This document shows, piece by piece, positions 1-7,923 of a stretch of DNA of 42,365 nt. Each line of letters begins with the position of its first letter. Positions within the stretch are counted from its first letter, which is position 1. A program made the position numbers and the translations under genes. The notes below the pieces were generated by a model. The model was not told where the DNA came from. It did no database searches and worked only from the letters and a program-made list of their open reading frames with translations. This DNA comes from Nocardia abscessus NBRC 100374 (GTDB lineage Bacteria; Actinomycetota; Actinomycetes; Mycobacteriales; Mycobacteriaceae), in contig NZ_BAFP01000263.1 of assembly GCF_000308455.1 (NCBI RefSeq), positions 1-42,365 of the forward strand. The letters run 5' to 3'.

Positions 1-2
1 CG

Positions 3-92
3 GGCGAGGCCGACCGGATCGAGAGCGAGTTCTGTGGACCGTCACCCGCCCAGATCGATTTCATCACGAGCGCGAACGCCGCACGCGGATAG
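3..92 (+). CDS. Possible 3' end of a gene cut by the window edge
   Basis: This frame is open from the window edge to a TAG at 90-92 and gives a 29-residue tail ending in AQIDFITSANAARG. Its composition is protein-like, but the fragment is too short to recognise. It may equally be non-coding. Confidence 0.25.
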   Translation, partial: GEADRIESEFCGPSPAQIDFITSANAARG

Positions 93-558
93 CGGCTTCG
101 GCAGTCGCGGGCGTATCGGTTGAGACGCGGGAGCAACTGAGGTTACGGATGCGTCTGGTGCGCGGGAAGACTTCCGCGCACCAGACGCCGTGCCCTGACT
201 TCGGGCATGAGAATGCGTTCGACAGGCACGCCCAGTCGATGAAATGAACGTCTGCGACGTCACTTTTCATCGATACCAACCGTTCGCGGCCCGACCGACC
301 GACGCCTGCATTCACCGATGAACGCCGTTGGAATGCGCCAGCACAACCAGACGCATTCGGATCGTCGGGACACGTAGTTCAGAGAACGACAAGAACCTTT
401 CGAGGCCCGACTCGACCGTGGATGGCGTCCATGCGGGCGCGTAGGAGCGCTGCGCCGATGACGGTCCGGCAGCGACCGCCGACACGGGCGCGGCCCGGCA
501 CGTGCCGGGCCGAGCCGCGTCTCGTTCGCGGCGGGTCGGCCGGCTGCTGGAACCCGGG
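93..558. other. Intergenic stretch, no supported gene
   Basis: No reading frame here has convincing composition or a ribosome binding site. The only structure I see is the palindrome at 491-512 that follows the peroxidase gene. Confidence 0.5.
491..512 (-). terminator. Perfect 22-bp GC-rich palindrome after the peroxidase gene
   Basis: Two 11-nt arms (CGGCCCGGCAC and its exact complement) abut each other; folded, this gives a 9-bp stem with an ACGT loop. It lies 46 nt past the stop codon of the minus-strand peroxidase gene. There is no T tract, as is common for actinobacterial terminators. Confidence 0.5.
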
Positions 559-1017
559 TCAGCGGAAGGTGCCGGCGACCAGGCGTGCTGTCACATTGAT
601 CCGGTTCCAGGCATTGATCGAGGCAATCGCCATCACCAGCGCCGCCAAATCCTCGTCGGCGAAGTGGCTGGCGGCCTGGTTCCACACCTCGTCGGGAACG
701 CCGCCGGGATTGTCGGTGATACGGGTGATCGCCTCGGTCAATGCCAGGGCCGCGCGTTCTGCGTCGGTGAAGAACGGCGTATCACGCCATGCCCCCACCG
801 ACCACAGTCGTTCGTCGCGCTCTCCCGCCTTGTGTGCCCGATGCGAGTGCAAGTCGACGCAGACTGAGCATCCGTTGATCTGGCTGGCCCGAATTCGGAC
901 CAGCTCCAGAAGTTTCCGGGGTATCCGGCTTCCGTCAAGGTAGTCCTCGACGGCCTGAAGTCCCCGGTAGCCGCCCTGTGCGTACTTGTACACGTTGGGC
1001 ATCCGTGCCTGCATCAT
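559..1017 (-). CDS. AhpD-like carboxymuconolactone decarboxylase-family peroxidase
   Basis: This 152-aa protein belongs to the carboxymuconolactone decarboxylase/AhpD superfamily. The family signature is present: Glu38, then Cys50-Ser-Val-Cys53 and His57, the CxxC-xxx-H centre used for thiol-based peroxide reduction in AhpD-like members. The length is typical of single-domain members. The ATG at 1017 has an AAAGGA ribosome binding site 7-8 nt upstream; a second ATG follows immediately. The gene lies 67 bp downstream of the Rrf2 regulator on the same strand, and a near-perfect 23-bp palindrome (1027-1049) sits right in front of it, so it is probably a direct regulon member. The likely role is an alkylhydroperoxidase or a related thiol oxidoreductase. 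The physiological substrate cannot be told from sequence. Confidence 0.85.
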   Translation of the reverse strand: MMQARMPNVYKYAQGGYRGLQAVEDYLDGSRIPRKLLELVRIRASQINGCSVCVDLHSHRAHKAGERDERLWSVGAWRDTPFFTDAERAALALTEAITRITDNPGGVPDEVWNQAASHFADEDLAALVMAIASINAWNRINVTARLVAGTFR

Positions 1018-1026
1018 ATCTATCCT

Positions 1027-1049
1027 TTCTTGATATTCAATATCCAGAA
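1027..1049. promoter_or_regulatory. Candidate Rrf2 operator in front of the peroxidase gene
   Basis: A 23-bp near-perfect palindrome centred at 1038 reads TTCTTGATATT-C-AATATCCAGAA, with one mismatched pair. Its edge overlaps the ribosome binding site of the gene starting at 1017. The same CTGGAT-N7-ATCCAG core occurs upstream of the Rrf2 gene at 1571-1589, which argues for one protein binding both. Confidence 0.7.
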
Positions 1050-1084
1050 TTGTGGCCGCAGAGAGCCCGCGGCAGGTGGGAGTT

Positions 1085-1561
1085 CTAACGCAGCTCGGCG
1101 AGCCGGCGTCGGGTCAGCTCCGGAGCGTCAGGATCGTGGTCCTCGACAGCGGCCTTGATGCCGCCGATAGTCCGGCCGGCGAGAGCTCGACGCCACGCAA
1201 GATCCGCCTGACGCATTGCCTGCGAGACATAGCACTCCTGACGGTAGTCGACGTCCTTTCGACCACCCGGCCCCCGTTTCATGAGCTGCTGACACCGAAA
1301 AGCCTCCTGCGCACCCTCGACCGCCGTCACGATATCGAGCAGTGTGATCCGATCAGGGTCGTGAGCCAGGCGGAAGCCGCCGCGCGGTCCCGACGTCGAG
1401 GTGAGAATCCCCGCCCGAACGAGCGCTTGCAACTGCTTGTTCAGATACGCGGCGGGCAGCTCGAAGAAGGAGGCAAGTCTGGCAGCCGAGACCGCCTCCC
1501 CGGGCTCGGCCCAGGCCAGATTGAGGCAGCTGTGGATCGCCCACTCGACACCCTCACCCAT
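1085..1561 (-). CDS. Rrf2-family transcriptional regulator
   Basis: A winged-helix regulator of the Rrf2 (IscR/NsrR/CymR) family, 158 aa from the start chosen here. It opens with MGEGVEWAIH, followed by the family's helix-turn-helix (LPAAYLNKQLQALVRAGIL) and the wing motif GPRGGFRLA. Two cysteines about 20 residues apart (FRC and QEC, near residues 90 and 110) lie where Rrf2 sensors bind an Fe-S cluster or react by thiol chemistry; a third sits near residue 12. An upstream ATG at 1585 is in frame, but it lies inside the palindrome at 1571-1589. The ATG at 1561 has an AGGA 7 nt ahead and matches the usual Rrf2 N-terminus, so I prefer it. Palindromes at 1571-1589 and 1027-1049 suggest autoregulation and control of the peroxidase gene. 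Confidence 0.85.
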   Translation of the reverse strand: MGEGVEWAIHSCLNLAWAEPGEAVSAARLASFFELPAAYLNKQLQALVRAGILTSTSGPRGGFRLAHDPDRITLLDIVTAVEGAQEAFRCQQLMKRGPGGRKDVDYRQECYVSQAMRQADLAWRRALAGRTIGGIKAAVEDHDPDAPELTRRRLAELR

Positions 1562-1570
1562 CTGCATATC

Positions 1571-1589
1571 CTGGATAATACACATCCAG
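1571..1589. promoter_or_regulatory. Candidate Rrf2 autoregulatory operator
   Basis: A 19-bp dyad with exact 6-bp arms CTGGAT and ATCCAG and a 7-bp spacer, read on either strand. It lies just upstream of the preferred Rrf2 start and overlaps its ribosome binding site region. It matches the core of the palindrome at 1027-1049 in sequence and spacing. Confidence 0.65.
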
Positions 1590-2094
1590 AATAGTCTGTC
1601 GATCCCGCATCACAAACGACAGTCGCAGCCGTCGACGCTTCCACCACGCCGAGTCCTTTGCTGGGCCACCCGGACCGGTCGACGCTTCCTGAAAAATGCC
1701 GTACTCGAGGGCGCCCTCATCACGCACAGCCCGACATGAAATCACCAACAGCCCAATGGCGGAGGCCGATCCAGCGCATCGGCAGCGGGCACAACACGAT
1801 CCACAGGCACCACTCGATCCCCCCACTACCAGCCCGACCGGCCTCCGCCGCCGTTAGCCGCCGGATTTCACCGAGTTGGCCCCCAACCCCCGAGCCATCG
1901 AGCTGGCTCGACCAGCCGACCACGCGACCGGCGAACGGACCCGCGGGGGGTGGGGTAGACCAGGAGCGCACCGGCATTCGCCCTCACTGGCCGGAGACCG
2001 GGCAGGTGACGGCCTGATTCCGGTCATGCTCGGCCAGGTGACGCCGATATTCATCTGGATTTACCTGGTCACACGATGATTCGGGGCTATCCGG
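1590..2094. other. Intergenic stretch of about 500 bp, no supported gene
   Basis: Several open frames exist on both strands, but none has recognisable motifs, a good ribosome binding site or consistent codon use. I see no repeat or RNA gene here. Confidence 0.4.
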
Positions 2095-2328
2095 ATGCCC
2101 GAGGGCAGCGGCATCCGAATCGGCGATGCCACCGAACTCGCCGAACTGCTTTAGTTCATCAACGACTGGCTTGCCTCGGACCAGGACGCTCGCATCTGCC
2201 TGGACCGCCTCGCCGGTCGCGCCTGCTCCGCGCAATCCCTGCGCGAAGACCGCTACCGCTTCACGGCCGTCATGCTCACCAATATCGCCGAAACCGACCA
2301 GGAATCTGCCACCGATCCCGATTCATGA
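2095..2328 (+). pseudogene. Small helical protein gene with an in-frame TAG
   Basis: Read from ATG 2095 to TGA 2326, one frame gives a 77-codon product whose only interruption is TAG at 2152 (codon 20). Before the stop it reads GIRIGDATELAELL, and after it FINDWLASDQDARICLDRLA, then REDRYRFTAVMLTNIAE. The whole resembles a family of short actinobacterial proteins of unknown function of the pattern AELAELLxFLxDWL...LRxDLxRFxFLL, where a glutamine or similar residue would be expected at the stop. This is therefore most simply a nonsense-inactivated small gene. A CAG-to-TAG change would explain it. No SD stronger than GGGG-type purines precedes the ATG. Confidence 0.5.
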
Positions 2329-2383
2329 TCGGGTGATGGTGGTGCTGGTCAGGACAACGCTGTGGGTTCGGGTGGAGTGTCGG

Positions 2384-2413
2384 CTTGAGTCTCCATCAGG
2401 GGGAGACATCAAG
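2384..2413. promoter_or_regulatory. Candidate MerR-type operator
   Basis: An interrupted dyad, CTTGA-N-TCTCC on the left and GGAGA-N2-TCAAG on the right, separated by 7 bp, ends 8 nt before the MerR start codon. Long dyads of this type, with arms of the TTGA..CTCC class, are usual for MerR-family autoregulatory sites. Confidence 0.5.
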
Positions 2414-2421
2414 CTTGGGAC

Positions 2422-3360
2422 ATGGACGACGAGACGTTCTTCACGATCGGGGCCCTGGCCGAGCGGACCGGTTTGACGGTCAAGACGATTCGGTTCTACT
2501 CCGACAAAGGGATCGTTCCGCCGACCTGCCACAGCCCGGCCGGCTACCGCCTCTACCACATCGGTGCCCTTGCACGCCTGGAACTGGTCCGTACGCTGCG
2601 TGAACTGGATATCGATCTGTCCACGGTGCGGCGCATCCTCGCTCGTGAGACCTCGCTGGCCGAGGTCGCCGCGGCACACGCGGCCGCCCTCGACGCGCAA
2701 TTGCGAGTGCTGCGACTGCGTCGCGCGGTGTTCCAGGCGGTAGCGAACCGGGAATCGAACCCACAGGAGATGGATCTGATGCACAAACTGGTGAATCTGT
2801 CACAGGCCCAACGGCACCGCTTCATCCACGACTTCATCGATGACACCTTCGGCGGTGTCGATGCCAATCCGGCGATGGTGGAATTGCTGCGCTCGAGCAT
2901 GCCCGACCTTCCCGACGAGCCCACCTCCGAGCAGGTCGAGGCGTGGATGGAGCTGGTGCAACTGGTGCAGGACAACGACTTCCGGACAGCGGTGCGGCGC
3001 ATGGCCGAATACCAGGCGAAAGAACGCGCCGAAGGAGACACCACCGGCCTGCATCACGATCTGACCGAGACCGTTCGGGCCGAAGTAGGCCGAGCGCTGG
3101 CCGCGGGAGTCGCACCGGAATCGGCGGGGGCGGCGCCGGTTGTCGATACCCTGGCCGCACGCTACGCCGAGACCTTCGGCAAGACCGATGACGATGACTT
3201 GCGGCGTTGGATGCTCGAGCGGTTGGAGGTGGCCAACGATCCTCGGGTAGCGAGCTATTGGCAGTTGGTGGCGGCCATCAACGACTGGCCTGCGGTTGCG
3301 GATCTGGCGCCGGTGTTCACCTGGTTCGCCCGCGCACTGCGTGCCCATCTCACCACGTGA
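2422..3360 (+). CDS. MerR-family transcriptional regulator with a long C-terminal domain
   Basis: A 312-aa protein. Residues about 6-75 form the MerR winged helix-turn-helix: FTIGALAERTGLTVKTIRFY, then a wing with PAGYRLY. A helical linker follows (about 80-115). The remaining ~190 residues are helix-rich and lack metal-binding cysteines, so it is more likely a small-molecule or drug-type MerR than a metal sensor. The C-terminal part (FIDDTFGG... to the end) is the kind of long effector region seen in actinobacterial MerR proteins of unknown ligand. The gene stands alone: its upstream neighbour is a broken small gene and an IS3 element begins 60 bp downstream. A dyad at 2384-2413 suggests autoregulation. 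The start ATG at 2422 is in frame with the HTH and has no rival. Confidence 0.85.
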   Translation: MDDETFFTIGALAERTGLTVKTIRFYSDKGIVPPTCHSPAGYRLYHIGALARLELVRTLRELDIDLSTVRRILARETSLAEVAAAHAAALDAQLRVLRLRRAVFQAVANRESNPQEMDLMHKLVNLSQAQRHRFIHDFIDDTFGGVDANPAMVELLRSSMPDLPDEPTSEQVEAWMELVQLVQDNDFRTAVRRMAEYQAKERAEGDTTGLHHDLTETVRAEVGRALAAGVAPESAGAAPVVDTLAARYAETFGKTDDDDLRRWMLERLEVANDPRVASYWQLVAAINDWPAVADLAPVFTWFARALRAHLTT

Positions 3361-3420
3361 CACGAGGCGAAGAACAGCGCGAAACACCACGTAATCGGAA
3401 AAGGCACGAGCCCGCTCAGA

Positions 3421-3849
3421 TCAACTTGACAGCCCCCTCTGGCCATGCCGGAGTACTGTCATTTTGGGGCGAGCGGCGGTGAAGGCGCGGTTCACCAGGT
3501 CCGCAGGAGCGCTCACACCGAGCATCGGGTGGCCGCGACGTTTGCGTCTTGGCAGGCCGAAGATGCCGCGCTCGGACATGATCGAGGCCACGAGTTTGTG
3601 GTTGACGATCATCTCGCACTCAGCCAGCAGCGCTGCCTTGATCCGGCGCTTGCCGTAGGTTCCGCGCGAGTGGGCATGGATCCGGCATATTTCGTCGGCG
3701 ACCACGATCCTGCGAATCTTTCGGGTGGACAATGGTTGTCGTCGGTGCCGTAGGAAGGTGGATCTGTTCACTCCGGTAACCCGGCAGGCCGACCGCCCCG
3801 AATGTCCGAGCGCGATCAGCCCTTCGACGACCGCGATCCACCTTTTGGG
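3421..3849 (-). pseudogene. Truncated IS3 transposase OrfB
   Basis: The recognisable OrfB product begins near PKRWIAVVEGLIALGHSGRS and continues through the IS3 N-terminal region (DEICRIHAHSRGTYGKRRIK, then LVASIMSERGIFGLPRRKRR) to NRAFTAARP. In full-length relatives the next residues are an N-L-W-V/L-T-D-I-T-E motif that opens the integrase core. Here that is replaced by an unrelated tail ending at a stop inside the terminal repeat. About 140 of roughly 280 residues remain and all DDE residues are absent. It is in a different frame from OrfA, as expected for programmed frameshifting in this family. Confidence 0.8.
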
Positions 3850-4127
3850 CAAACCACCGCCTGCGCGTCGAACAGTTCGCAGGCGTCGCGGGTGAGTTTC
3901 AGTTCGGCTTCCAGCGCGGCAATGCGCTTCTTCGCTGAGGCCGGCTCGTCGGCCTCCACGCTCGGAATGCCCTCTCGGACTCCTGCATCGACGAGCACCT
4001 GCGCCTTCCAGCGAAACAGTGTGGCCGGCGAGATCCCTGTCTCCTCCGCTATCTGGGCGACAGGCTCGCCAGCTCGCAGCCGAGCACACACCTGCCGGCG
4101 CATAGACAGCGGAAAGGATTTCGGCAT
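3816..4127 (-). CDS. IS3-family OrfA (helix-turn-helix subunit)
   Basis: This 103-aa protein has the usual OrfA layout: an N-terminal helix-turn-helix (MRRQVCARLRAGEPVAQIAE, then GISPATLFRWK), followed by a leucine-zipper-like coiled coil (KKRIAALEAELKLTRDACEL). In intact elements it binds the inverted repeats and, by ribosomal frameshifting near its end, is fused to the OrfB catalytic part. It appears complete, starting at MPKSFPLS 102 bp from the right inverted repeat. Because OrfB is deleted here, the product could at most act as a DNA-binding inhibitor of related elements. Confidence 0.8.
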   Translation of the reverse strand: MPKSFPLSMRRQVCARLRAGEPVAQIAEETGISPATLFRWKAQVLVDAGVREGIPSVEADEPASAKKRIAALEAELKLTRDACELFDAQAVVCPKGGSRSSKG

Positions 4128-4396
4128 CGTGACCTCCTACGGGTCAGGCTGCCTCAACTCTCGAAACCGCGGATCCCGGAGCGGGGGGCAGATCAGACGG
4201 ACCGAACCAGCGGGGTCAGGTCAAGTTGAATAGGCGATCTCACCAGTCGGCTACCCCGCGTCGGCCCACCGCGCACTCGAAGCGATCTATGACTCACATA
4301 AAATGTCGCGACGATGCCGACGTGTCAGCCGACCCCGGGTCCGCCACCTTCACTACTGACAAGTGATCGTTGCAGAGCTGCGCGGGGTTCGCGTGT

Positions 4397-5023
4397 CTAC
4401 TGCGCGCTGCGTTCTCTCTCGGCAGCGCCGATCAGCGCCGTGCCCAGCAGAGTCACCGCGTCCAGAAAGGAGTCTTGAGAAATCGCCTCGGGATCGGTGT
4501 GGGCGAGCAGAGCTATACCGTGCTCGAGAGCGAGTGCCACCAGTGCCATTTGCTCGGCGGGTGCGGGCAGGCTCAGTCCCATTCCTTCGATCACGCGCCG
4601 GGTAGAACGCGCGTACCAGTCTCGGGATACTCTGTCGTAGTCGCGTAATGCCTGTGCCGCCGGAGGATTTCGCATCGCGTAGAGCCGGAATTCGAGCATC
4701 AGCACGAAACGTTTGCGGTCGGCGAAGCGATTGCCGCCTCGGCCTCGCAGGGTGTCGACTGTCTGCATCGCGTCACCGCCCGCAGCGAGGATTTCCTCGC
4801 TCTCTTCGATGTCGCGATCGAGCCAGTCTCCGAGAAGCGAGAGGAACAGATCTTCCTTGTTGGTGAAGTTCGCATAGACCGCACCTCGGCTGTACCCGGC
4901 CCTGTCCGCGATGTCTTCGAGGGAAGCTTGCGCGAAGCCCTTTTCCGCGAACACCTCCTCGGCGGCGGTGAGCAGCATGTTGCGGGTGCGCTGCATGCTC
5001 TCGGCGCGGGTCAACCTGGGCAT
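4397..5023 (-). CDS. TetR-family transcriptional regulator
   Basis: A 208-aa TetR repressor. The N-terminal DNA-binding domain is clear: RNMLLTAAEEVFAEKGF, then SLEDIADRAGYSRGAVYANF with NKEDLF following. The C-terminal ligand-binding half is of the type found in many actinobacterial TetR proteins and does not identify a ligand. The frame is open upstream to 5140, but the ATG at 5023 (MPRLTRAES) has a GAAGG ribosome binding site and the normal distance to the HTH. It is divergent from the secreted glycosidase gene. Between them lie a sigma-70-like promoter pointing to the glycosidase and a 16-bp palindrome, so it probably controls that gene and itself. Confidence 0.85.
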   Translation of the reverse strand: MPRLTRAESMQRTRNMLLTAAEEVFAEKGFAQASLEDIADRAGYSRGAVYANFTNKEDLFLSLLGDWLDRDIEESEEILAAGGDAMQTVDTLRGRGGNRFADRKRFVLMLEFRLYAMRNPPAAQALRDYDRVSRDWYARSTRRVIEGMGLSLPAPAEQMALVALALEHGIALLAHTDPEAISQDSFLDAVTLLGTALIGAAERERSAQ

Positions 5024-5050
5024 GTCCGGCCTTCTCTGATGTGTGCCTCC

Positions 5051-5079
5051 TTGACACTGCTCGGTCCGAACGCAACAAT
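5051..5079 (+). promoter_or_regulatory. Predicted sigma-70-type promoter toward the glycosidase gene
   Basis: TTGACA at 5051-5056 and AACAAT at 5074-5079 are 17 bp apart. The -35 is a perfect match and the -10 matches at four of six positions. The predicted start site would fall just before the TetR palindrome, a position suited to repression. Confidence 0.45.
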
Positions 5080-5093
5080 ACCCGAAGACATCG

Positions 5094-5128
5094 ACGTATC
5101 TGGATACGTGAACGCATCTGAATGACGT
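5094..5128. promoter_or_regulatory. Candidate TetR operator pair
   Basis: A 16-bp palindrome, ACGTATC-TG-GATACGT at 5094-5109, has exact 7-bp arms. An imperfect second copy (ACGCATCTGAATGACGT) follows at 5112-5128, centres about 18 bp apart. The site lies between the divergent TetR and glycosidase genes, downstream of the predicted promoter. Confidence 0.6.
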
Positions 5129-5226
5129 GTCGAGCCGCACGCGCGGCGTGATCGCTGTTCACCTCGGTCGACTGCCCGACCCGGATGGACACGCCGCAGT
5201 TTCGTGAATTCCGAACGAAGGAAGTT

Positions 5227-6546
5227 ATGCGTCAATCGGCAACTGTCACCGCGATGCTGTCCGCAGTGGTTTCGGTGCTGGCTCTCACCGCCCTTGCAGC
5301 GCCCTCAGCGGCCGAAGACCTTCCCGCGTTACCGGCGGACTTCGAGTTCGGGGTCGCTCAATCCGGTTTCCAGTCCGAAGGTTTCAACCAGGACTCGAAC
5401 TACCTGCGCTACGGCAACGAAGGGAAGTTGCACGAGCCGGTGGGAAACGCCGTGGACTTCTTCCACCAGTACGAGGGGGATGTTGCCAAGGCGGCCTCGA
5501 TCGGTGTGGACAACTATCGATTGTCGGTGGAGTGGTCGCGCATCGAACCGCAGGCCGGTGTCGACGACGCGGCCGGTTGGGCGTTCTACGACGCGGTGAT
5601 CGGCCGCATCGTGGCCTCGGGCATGCGCCCCATGATCACGTTGAATCACTGGGTTCATCCTGGTTGGGCGGTCGATCGTGGGGGGTGGAACAACCCGGAG
5701 ATGGCCGCAGCCCTGACCGCTTTCGGGCGACGTGTCGTTGATCGCTATACATGGGCCGAGCCGATCTGGATCACATTCAACGAGCCCAGCGAATACGTCC
5801 GGCGGGAACTGACCTACGGTGGTTTGGCGCCGGTGAACACCGGGCTCATGGTCGATGGGATCATCGAGGCTCATCGGGCGATCACGACCTACATCCATGC
5901 CGTGCAGCCCGGCGGCCAGGTCTCCTCGAACATCGCCTACATCCCACTGCCCGGTGTGGAGCCGGCGCTGGAAGCCGTGTTCTCCGACCGTATGGTCGAT
6001 TCCTTCGACTTCATCGGAGTCGACCAGTACTACTCGATCGCGCCGTCGGAACTGTCGTCGTTCGCCGCCTCGGGCGGCTCGTTCTGGAATCTGCCGCAAT
6101 CACCGGAGAGCATGTACTACGTGCTGCGCTACTTCGCCACCAAATATCCGAACAAACCGCTGCGGGTCATCGAGAACGGATTGGCTACCGACGCGGATCA
6201 GAACCGTGCCGACGGGTACCGCCGCGACGACCATCTCCGCGACACCGTCTATTGGATTCAGCGCGCACGCCAAGACGGCATCAACATCGTCTCCTACAAC
6301 TACTGGAGCCTCACCGACAACTACGAGTGGGGTGAATACGGTCCCCGATTCGGTCTCTACAGCGTCGATACCGTCCACGACCCTGCCCTGACCCGCCGCC
6401 CGACAGTCGCGGTGGCGGCCTACCGCGAGATCACCGAACACCACGGGGTGCCCTCCACCTACCGGCCGACGCGCCAACCAGCACCGTGCTCACTGATTGC
6501 TCTGCCCGCCAGTTGCGGCGATCCGGTGTTGGTCGAGCCACGCTGA
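5227..6546 (+). CDS. Secreted glycoside hydrolase family 1 beta-glycosidase
   Basis: A 439-aa (beta/alpha)8-barrel enzyme of family GH1. Residues 1 to about 29 form a Sec signal peptide (hydrophobic core MLSAVVSVLALTALA, then APSAAE), so the enzyme is exported. The acid/base catalyst is Glu186 in TFNEP and the nucleophile is Glu316 in VIENG. The family's DYR/NYRLSVEWSRIEP stretch (near 96-108) and SLTDNYEW (361-368) are also present. Two late cysteines (421 and 430) may form a disulfide. Length is close to the GH1 norm once the leader is removed. An in-frame upstream ATG at 5185 exists, but the ATG at 5227 has the sequence GAAGGAAG ahead of it and begins a normal leader. The neighbouring lipase is also secreted, and the divergent TetR gene is the likely regulator. 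The sugar specificity is not evident. Confidence 0.9.
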   Translation: MRQSATVTAMLSAVVSVLALTALAAPSAAEDLPALPADFEFGVAQSGFQSEGFNQDSNYLRYGNEGKLHEPVGNAVDFFHQYEGDVAKAASIGVDNYRLSVEWSRIEPQAGVDDAAGWAFYDAVIGRIVASGMRPMITLNHWVHPGWAVDRGGWNNPEMAAALTAFGRRVVDRYTWAEPIWITFNEPSEYVRRELTYGGLAPVNTGLMVDGIIEAHRAITTYIHAVQPGGQVSSNIAYIPLPGVEPALEAVFSDRMVDSFDFIGVDQYYSIAPSELSSFAASGGSFWNLPQSPESMYYVLRYFATKYPNKPLRVIENGLATDADQNRADGYRRDDHLRDTVYWIQRARQDGINIVSYNYWSLTDNYEWGEYGPRFGLYSVDTVHDPALTRRPTVAVAAYREITEHHGVPSTYRPTRQPAPCSLIALPASCGDPVLVEPR

Positions 6547-6667
6547 CGAGTCCGACACCCACCACCCATTCCGTGCTCTACACCGACCCACCTGCGATCT
6601 GAGGGGCGGTACACGCCTGCGATCTCACGGTCGGCGGGGCATGCGTCTGCAAGCAGGAGAATCCCTG

Positions 6668-7492
6668 ATGAAGCATCGATCCTTGGTCACGCTGGCCTGC
6701 TCGGCCCTGGTACTCACCAGTCCGGTCTCGGCCACCGCGACAGCGGAGCCGATCCATTCTGTCAACAACTGGAACTGTAAACCGTTGCCCGACAGCGCAT
6801 TTCCCAGGCCGATCGTCTTCATCCACGGCATCTTCGGCGACATCGAGAACTGGCGAGCGGAGATCGATGACCTCACCCCACACGGCGCCTGCGTGTTCGC
6901 CAAGAACTACGGTGCGCATGCCTCGACCGGATACGCACTCAACGGGCTGGCACCCTTGGCTCAGTCCGAAGACGAGCTGGCACTGTTCATCGCTGAAGTT
7001 CGCGCTCGCACCGCATCCGCCCGAGTGGACCTCGTCGGACACTCCGAGGGAGGCTTGCTCGCCGGTGCCCTGTCCCGGCGACTGGGCCCTAGCGGTGTAC
7101 ACACGGTGGTCTTGCTGGCACCGGCCACCCACGGCGCCACCCTCAGCGGAACAACCGACCTGCTTCACGATATGGGCATTGAAGCCACAGTCGACGATAT
7201 GCTACGCGCCACCATCTGCCCGGCCTGCGCGGACATGTCGGCGCCCGGATCGGCATACAGGCAGAAGAACAACCAACCTCCGCTCGCAGCAACCGGCGTG
7301 AACTATCACATCCTCGCCCTGCGCGACGACACTGTTGTTTCCCCTGGCGGGACAGCATCGTTCATCGACGAGTCCGGTGTCGAGAATCGATACGCCGATG
7401 AACTGTGGCCCGACTCCGCCTTCGAGCACCCCACCCTGCCCCAACAGCGACCCGTCGTGGCCTGGGTGAGGCAGAAACTCCAACGTCAGTGA
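6668..7492 (+). CDS. Secreted lipase/esterase (alpha/beta hydrolase)
   Basis: A 274-aa alpha/beta hydrolase resembling class-2 or triacylglycerol lipases (EstA/LipA type). Residues 1-27 are a signal peptide with an AxA-type cleavage site. The oxyanion-hole motif is FIHGIFGD (51-58), the nucleophile elbow is GHSEGG with Ser126, and the likely acid and base are Asp220/221 in RDDTVV and His254 in EHPTLP. Two cysteine pairs (37/75 and 184/187) suggest disulfides typical of extracellular lipases. The frame opens farther upstream, but ATG 6668 has an AGGAG site 8-9 nt ahead and starts the leader. It follows the glycosidase by 121 bp on the same strand and may share its promoter. Confidence 0.88.
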   Translation: MKHRSLVTLACSALVLTSPVSATATAEPIHSVNNWNCKPLPDSAFPRPIVFIHGIFGDIENWRAEIDDLTPHGACVFAKNYGAHASTGYALNGLAPLAQSEDELALFIAEVRARTASARVDLVGHSEGGLLAGALSRRLGPSGVHTVVLLAPATHGATLSGTTDLLHDMGIEATVDDMLRATICPACADMSAPGSAYRQKNNQPPLAATGVNYHILALRDDTVVSPGGTASFIDESGVENRYADELWPDSAFEHPTLPQQRPVVAWVRQKLQRQ

Positions 7493-7923
7493 CCGCCTCG
7501 ATGACTCATCCCTCGGGAACCGCAGCCAAGCCGATTGCCCCGACACAACGCCATGTCCAGTAGGGACGATGCTGTGCCGCTTGCCGTTTCACTCGTTTCG
7601 ACATCTGCGCTGCCCCTCGCGAGCCTCGATGCCGCCCCGGTCGACTACACCCTGGTCAGCATCAGCGCTGTCAGCCCTTCGGGATATGGCGGATCGCCGC
7701 CGGAGCATCCCCACGCGCGGCCATGCGCTGCCTGAAACGACACCTGTCCAACGTCCTCTGGTGGATCATGATTGCCGACGACACCAAACGCCGCCGAAGC
7801 CCAGCCGAGCCGTGTTGTGCGACTTTCCAACATAGAGAGGCACCTCCGCAGCGACCTGATCGCTGACCGATGACCGAGGCCGGGACGAACTCCCGGCGAG
7901 CAGCCCTCAGACTGGACGCGGGT
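7493..7923. other. Intergenic stretch between convergent genes, no supported gene
   Basis: About 430 bp separate the ends of the plus-strand lipase and the minus-strand monooxygenase. Open frames here lack recognisable motifs. I see no clear terminator hairpin or repeat. Confidence 0.4.

Larger units (their letters stand above)
3421..4229 (-). mobile_element. Internally deleted IS3-family insertion sequence (809 bp)
   Basis: The element is bounded by a 10-bp exact inverted repeat, TCAACTTGAC at 3421-3430 and its complement at 4220-4229. Inside, on the minus strand, lie an intact OrfA and the first part of OrfB. IS3 elements are normally about 1.2-1.4 kb. Here the OrfB region that would carry the DDE catalytic core is missing, and coding joins almost directly to the 3' terminal sequence. 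I see no convincing target-site duplication. The copy cannot make its own transposase, but both ends survive, so it might still be moved in trans. Confidence 0.75.
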
